DNA from: Microcaldota archaeon
Lineage (GTDB): Archaea > Micrarchaeota > Micrarchaeia > Anstonellales > Anstonellaceae
NCBI GenBank assembly: GCA_021814005.1
Contig: JAKAJC010000005.1
Coordinates: 1-63,246, forward strand
DNA: 63,246 nucleotides
Reading direction: 5' to 3'
This document shows, in pieces, positions 59,776 through 63,246 of the stretch (position 1 is the stretch's first letter; the number at the start of each line of letters is the position of its first letter). Below the pieces are notes generated by a model, which worked only from the letters and a program-made list of their open reading frames with translations, was not told the DNA's origin and ran no database searches. A program made the translations under genes and the position numbers.

Positions 59776-61059
59776 CTAGGGCAATAGAAGCTTCAAGTAA
59801 AACAGCGGGTCTTTCACCTGCTGCTTTGCCTCGTCTGACGCGAGCATGTCGATTATCATCTGCCGAAAGGCAGGCTTGGTGGCCGCCTTTCCTATGAACA
59901 CGTTGAGCAAAAATCTGCTGCGCGAGGCGCGCTGCAAATTATAGGAAGTCATTATTTCTGGCCGGAGTTTTGACTCGACAAGCTCGGAATAGGGGGCAAG
60001 AGAGGCGGCAGGCAATGGGCCGTTGCCCGGATTTTTGCCAAGCGCCTCGTTGATGGTTTGGGCCGCGAATTGGCCGGAAGAGAGGGCATTGCCGACTCCT
60101 TCGCCCGAAAACGGGTCAACCAATGATGCCGCATCGCCCACCAGCACCCAGCCATCTCCGAAATTGGGGCGGGTGTGAGAGCCGTTTGGAATAACCCATG
60201 CGCCTATGGGGCCCTCCTGCTTTGCGCTCGTGAAGCGGGCGATGAGGGCGGGGTGTTTGGCTATGGCATTGAGCAAAATCTTGTTCGGATGCTCTCCGCG
60301 CTTTTTGATGTCAGAATTGAGAATGCCAAGGCCCACGTTTGCTGTGCCGTCGCCCATCGGGAAAATCCAGAAATATCCGGGCAGCACCTGGTCAATGAAA
60401 AACAGTTCAATGTGGTCTCCGAGGCCGCCCACTCCGCGCCAGTAGCCGCGCACCGCCATAAACGCGTGCTCGGGCGGAACTCCGGCCAAGCCCAAGGAGC
60501 GGGCAACAACAGAGCCCGCCCCGTCCGCGCCGATGACAACGCGCCCTTTGTAGGTGCGCTCGTTGTTGAGGGGGGGAGAGACTGATTCGCGGTTTGCCTG
60601 AGAGCCGCTGATGCCGATAACTGCGCCGGATGCGTCGCGCTCAAGGCCGCTCACCGAGAAATTTTCGATTAGTGTGATATTGGATTCGGCTTTTGCGGCC
60701 GCGAAAAGAACTGCGTCTGTTTGCTGGCGGCGCAGGCAGTAGCCGGCGCAGGTCAGGCCGGTTGCGTTTGGGAACGGGACAAGCACCTCTTTGCCGTTTG
60801 GCGAAATCATTTTCAGTCCTGTGATGACTCCGTGGGGCTGGGCCTCGAGATGGGCCAAAAGCCCCAAAGTGCGCAGCACGCCGATTGATTTGCCAGACAC
60901 CGCGTCTCCGCACACCTTTTCGCGCGGGAATTTGGCCTTGTCCACCAAAAGCACGAAATGGCCGGCGCGGGCAAGGAAAAGGGCGGTGGAGCAGCCGGAG
61001 GGGCCGGCGCCGACCACGATGGCGTCGTAGAGGATGTCTTGCGCTAAAGATGAGCTCAT
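59776..61059 (-). CDS. Geranylgeranyl reductase family flavoprotein
   Basis: A 427-residue FAD-dependent enzyme: GAGPSGCSTALFLAR (FAD loop), VCGDAVSGKS, GADGAGSVVARSLG and GDAASLVDPFSGEGVGNAL. In archaea such proteins saturate the geranylgeranyl chains of membrane ether lipids (digeranylgeranylglycerophospholipid reductase) or related isoprenoids; which one cannot be told from sequence. It forms a probable operon with the 44-residue zinc ribbon. Relates functionally to isopentenyl phosphate kinase at the other end of the window. Confidence 0.9.
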   Translation of the reverse strand: MSSSLAQDILYDAIVVGAGPSGCSTALFLARAGHFVLLVDKAKFPREKVCGDAVSGKSIGVLRTLGLLAHLEAQPHGVITGLKMISPNGKEVLVPFPNATGLTCAGYCLRRQQTDAVLFAAAKAESNITLIENFSVSGLERDASGAVIGISGSQANRESVSPPLNNERTYKGRVVIGADGAGSVVARSLGLAGVPPEHAFMAVRGYWRGVGGLGDHIELFFIDQVLPGYFWIFPMGDGTANVGLGILNSDIKKRGEHPNKILLNAIAKHPALIARFTSAKQEGPIGAWVIPNGSHTRPNFGDGWVLVGDAASLVDPFSGEGVGNALSSGQFAAQTINEALGKNPGNGPLPAASLAPYSELVESKLRPEIMTSYNLQRASRSRFLLNVFIGKAATKPAFRQMIIDMLASDEAKQQVKDPLFYLKLLLP

Positions 61060-61106
61060 GAAATGACCGAATATGGTTTGGGGGAGAAGATATTAGAGGT
61101 TTTGGG

Positions 61107-62291
61107 GTGAATCGAAAAAGCGTGGAATTGGGAAAATTTGCCATCGCCGGCATTATTGTGCTGTTTCTTGCAAGCATTGCTGTCAATTTCATGCAGATGG
61201 CCGAGTATAAGGGCCTGCAGACGGGTTATGACTCGCTGAATTCCACTTATGCGCAAGACAAAGCGCAGTGGAGCGGCGAGCGCAGGCAATTGTCGGCCCA
61301 GATAGGGCAGCTGAACGAACAGGCCAAGGCATTGCAAACGCAGATAAACGGCCTGCAGGATTCGCTGGACGAGCAGAAGCGCGAAAAGCAGGCGGCGGAT
61401 GCTGCTCTGGCGCAGGCAATGTCAAACATAAGCGCGCGCGAAGCCGAGCTGGCTGCACAGGCCGCGCGCCTGCAGATTCTTCGCAATGAATTCGCGGGCC
61501 TTCAGCTCGACATCAACGACTCGATGAAATGGTTCAGGGACAATTCTGTGCTTGAGCCGAACGTGAGCTGGAACATCGGCATCATCGCACCGCGCGTAAT
61601 CGAGGACTGTGTGGACGGGCAGGATTTGAATCTGGCCTGTGTCAACTACATACTCGAGCGCATGGCGACCATACGTTACAGGCATGACCCGAGCACAAAC
61701 ACCACCAACCGCTTCCAATCCATTGCCGAAACGGCCGCGATGGGCAGCGGGGACTGCAAGGACTATTCTCTTCTTCTCAAGGCAATTCTCAATACGGTTC
61801 GGGAGAAACAGGGAGGATTGCGCATAGTTGCATGGCAGCCGGGCGGCGCGCAGAGGTTCATCATCTATCCAAGAGCCAGCCTCAATCTTGGGCCTGACGA
61901 GTCTTACTGGTATTACCCGAATGCAAGCGGGGTTGACATGGGACAGCTGGATGAACGGCACGCATATGTGATATGCTACGGGGTGACGCCTACGGAGGGC
62001 CACTGCACCGTGGCTCTTTCTGATGTGCAGGCCAATTCGAGCGCGCAGCTGCCCGCTGCGCTTAATGGGGCGGACGTGTTCGAGCCGCAGGACGGGCAGT
62101 ATTTGGGAAAAATCGGCTCCCGCTTCACGCTGTGCACCCAGGACAGATGGTGGGAATGCACCGCCACCCCGAATGTCATAATTGTGGTGATTAGCGACAA
62201 CGATTTGTACAAAATACAGGACGGCCAGTGGGTAGGGTACGGGGATTATTCGCAAAAAGTCGGGGATGCAATGCAGAATTTGAGCGGATAG
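61107..62291 (+). CDS. Membrane-anchored transglutaminase-like protein with coiled coil
   Basis: A 394-residue protein. One N-terminal membrane segment (FAIAGIIVLFLASIAVNFM), then a coiled coil to about residue 130, then a transglutaminase-like core with GSGDCKDYSLLLKAIL (Cys217) and DERHAYV (His285), the Cys-His pair of the papain-like fold. Such domains act as proteases or cross-linking enzymes, here outside the membrane. The start is GTG with GAGGT 6 nt upstream. It is divergent from geranylgeranyl reductase. Confidence 0.8.
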   Translation: MNRKSVELGKFAIAGIIVLFLASIAVNFMQMAEYKGLQTGYDSLNSTYAQDKAQWSGERRQLSAQIGQLNEQAKALQTQINGLQDSLDEQKREKQAADAALAQAMSNISAREAELAAQAARLQILRNEFAGLQLDINDSMKWFRDNSVLEPNVSWNIGIIAPRVIEDCVDGQDLNLACVNYILERMATIRYRHDPSTNTTNRFQSIAETAAMGSGDCKDYSLLLKAILNTVREKQGGLRIVAWQPGGAQRFIIYPRASLNLGPDESYWYYPNASGVDMGQLDERHAYVICYGVTPTEGHCTVALSDVQANSSAQLPAALNGADVFEPQDGQYLGKIGSRFTLCTQDRWWECTATPNVIIVVISDNDLYKIQDGQWVGYGDYSQKVGDAMQNLSG

Positions 62292-62376
62292 GCAGGGGAA
62301 TGCGCTGGGCGCGCTTCACCGATGGATTTAAATTAAGGCGATGGGATAAGAAAAACAGCAAACGTTGGTGATATTC

Positions 62377-62520
62377 ATGAGAAAAGCAGGTTCAGCTAGG
62401 CGCAATTTGTCACGCAAAGGAGTCGCACGCGGCAAGGTGAAAGCCCGCAAGTCTGTCGGCAAGGCCCAGTCCAAGCGCGACAAGTGCGGCTGCAACTGCT
62501 CGTGCGGCGGCAAATGGTAG
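62377..62520 (+). CDS. 47-residue basic protein with Cys-rich tail
   Basis: Very basic N-terminal 35 residues (Lys, Arg, Ala, Ser), then CGCNCSCGGKW with four Cys. GGTGAT stands 4 nt before the ATG and a box A-like ATTTAAATT lies near 62.33 kb, so this is a real gene. The composition suggests nucleic acid binding with a metal-binding tail; no family recognised. Confidence 0.72.
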   Translation: MRKAGSARRNLSRKGVARGKVKARKSVGKAQSKRDKCGCNCSCGGKW

Positions 62521-62563
62521 AATAAGAATTATTTTTTCTTTTTAATCTTCTTTCAATTCTTGC

Positions 62564-63246
62564 TTATTTCTTTGCTCCGTCCAAACCTTTGGCTGCCAGC
62601 TTTTTCGCCTCTGTTTTGTCCAAAAAGCGGTTGTTGTTGCCGCACTGGGGCGAGAAAATGCAGCGCGGGCAGCCTGATTCGCAGGGGCATGCGGCTAATC
62701 TGTCTGCCGACATCTGGATGCATTCGCCGTAGCGGGGCATCACCATGCGCGATAGGCCGGAGCCGCCTTCCGTGCCCTCATAATAGAAGATGCGGCCGTC
62801 AGGGTAGGAGATGCCACCTATTTCGGCAGGGTCTGCGCCGCACAGGGCGGGCATCATGGCAATGGAAACGTGCTCAAGCGCGTGCAGGCCGTCTGCGAAA
62901 AGCGCCTGCCCTTCGTTGACTGATGACCAGTCGGCCCAGAGAGCAGATGTGTCGAATTCGTGGATAAGGGACTCGTCAAGCTCGCGGCGCGAAATCGGCT
63001 GGCCGCTGAACGAGTCTTTGAGCACAAAGCCGTAAACTTCTGACGAGATGTGAACCGGCCCGCGGGCGAGAGGCACCCCGCCCCAGCCGCCCTCAAGCTC
63101 GGTGTCGAGAATGCTGGCCGTTTTCTTGCGCAGGGCCTGGGTGTAATAGGGCTCTTCGTCATGAAGGCGCACCACCTTTGCCACGCCCTCCTCCAAATCG
63201 ATTGCCTGCGAGCGGTAGCGCTTTCCGCCGATAAGGTAGATGGCGC
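62564..63246 (-). CDS. DEAD/DEAH-box helicase, C-terminal DUF1998 (MrfA/YprA-like) part
   Basis: The frame is open to the window edge, so only the last 227 residues are seen and the start lies outside. HALEHVSIAMMPAL, the segment IGGISYPDGRIFYYEGTEGG and the four-Cys cluster CPCESGCPRCIFSPQCGN identify the C-terminal zinc-binding domain of Lhr/MrfA-type superfamily 2 helicases involved in DNA repair. The motor domains are not in view, so substrate and completeness cannot be judged. Confidence 0.85.
   Translation of the reverse strand, partial: AIYLIGGKRYRSQAIDLEEGVAKVVRLHDEEPYYTQALRKKTASILDTELEGGWGGVPLARGPVHISSEVYGFVLKDSFSGQPISRRELDESLIHEFDTSALWADWSSVNEGQALFADGLHALEHVSIAMMPALCGADPAEIGGISYPDGRIFYYEGTEGGSGLSRMVMPRYGECIQMSADRLAACPCESGCPRCIFSPQCGNNNRFLDKTEAKKLAAKGLDGAKK

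Overview
The window reads as a chromosome segment of an archaeon, most likely a DPANN-type lineage (Diapherotrites or Micrarchaeota-like; this placement is inference). Archaeal hallmarks are a proteasome beta subunit, a KH/beta-CASP nuclease of the aCPSF1 type, deoxyhypusine synthase, isopentenyl phosphate kinase, a geranylgeranyl reductase, an intron-bearing tRNA, box A (TATA) promoters about 26 nt upstream of leaderless starts, and a recurrent Shine-Dalgarno GGTGAT placed 4-5 nt before the start. There are no rRNA genes, insertion sequences or CRISPR arrays. Coding density is very high and no gene-free stretch exceeds about 180 nt.

Layout. 0-2 kb: flavin prenyltransferase (UbiX, cut by the window edge), an unknown gene, and divergently isopentenyl phosphate kinase. 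2-9.2 kb: leftward genes for a membrane protein, a lipoprotein, then a tight operon of two FecR-like paralogues, an EF-Tu domain-II-like protein, a zinc ribbon, a cupin and a secreted Ig-like protein with a Cys-rich tail. 9.3-17.3 kb: a PurD-like ATP-grasp enzyme, an Asn/Thr-rich sequon-loaded secreted protein with a coupled lipoprotein, a membrane-tethered winged-helix regulator, an ICMT-like methyltransferase, a tRNA-dihydrouridine synthase, a beta-helix lipoprotein and a YdjM-like membrane protein. 17.3-25.8 kb: a serine/phosphoserine neighbourhood (SerK/SbnI-like kinase, SerRS, SerA, class V aminotransferase, TauE/SafE exporter, phosphoglycerate mutase).

26-41 kb: an unusual accessory block with a lipoprotein, a 1823-residue TPR protein ending in a phosphodiester glycosidase domain, a histidine phosphatase, a 1190-residue protein joining a GHKL ATPase to a kinase-like C-terminal domain, an anion-type ABC transporter with fused permeases, and a RelE-type toxin-antitoxin pair with a perfect palindromic operator. 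41-48 kb: thioredoxin reductase beside a 1357-residue surface protein with a pilin-type signal and roughly 200 cysteines, then a protein with a Bacteroidetes-style type IX secretion sorting domain.

48.5-63.2 kb: housekeeping genes (proteasome beta, aCPSF1, MetRS, deoxyhypusine synthase, tRNA-Arg with intron, tRNA-Cys), a zinc protease-like protein, a GH5 glycoside hydrolase lipoprotein, geranylgeranyl reductase, a membrane transglutaminase-like protein, a small basic Cys-tailed protein, and the C-terminal end of a DEAD/DEAH helicase. A unifying theme is an elaborate secreted surface rich in disulfides, sequons and lipoproteins, next to genes that could supply cysteine precursors (phosphoserine) and control thiol redox state.
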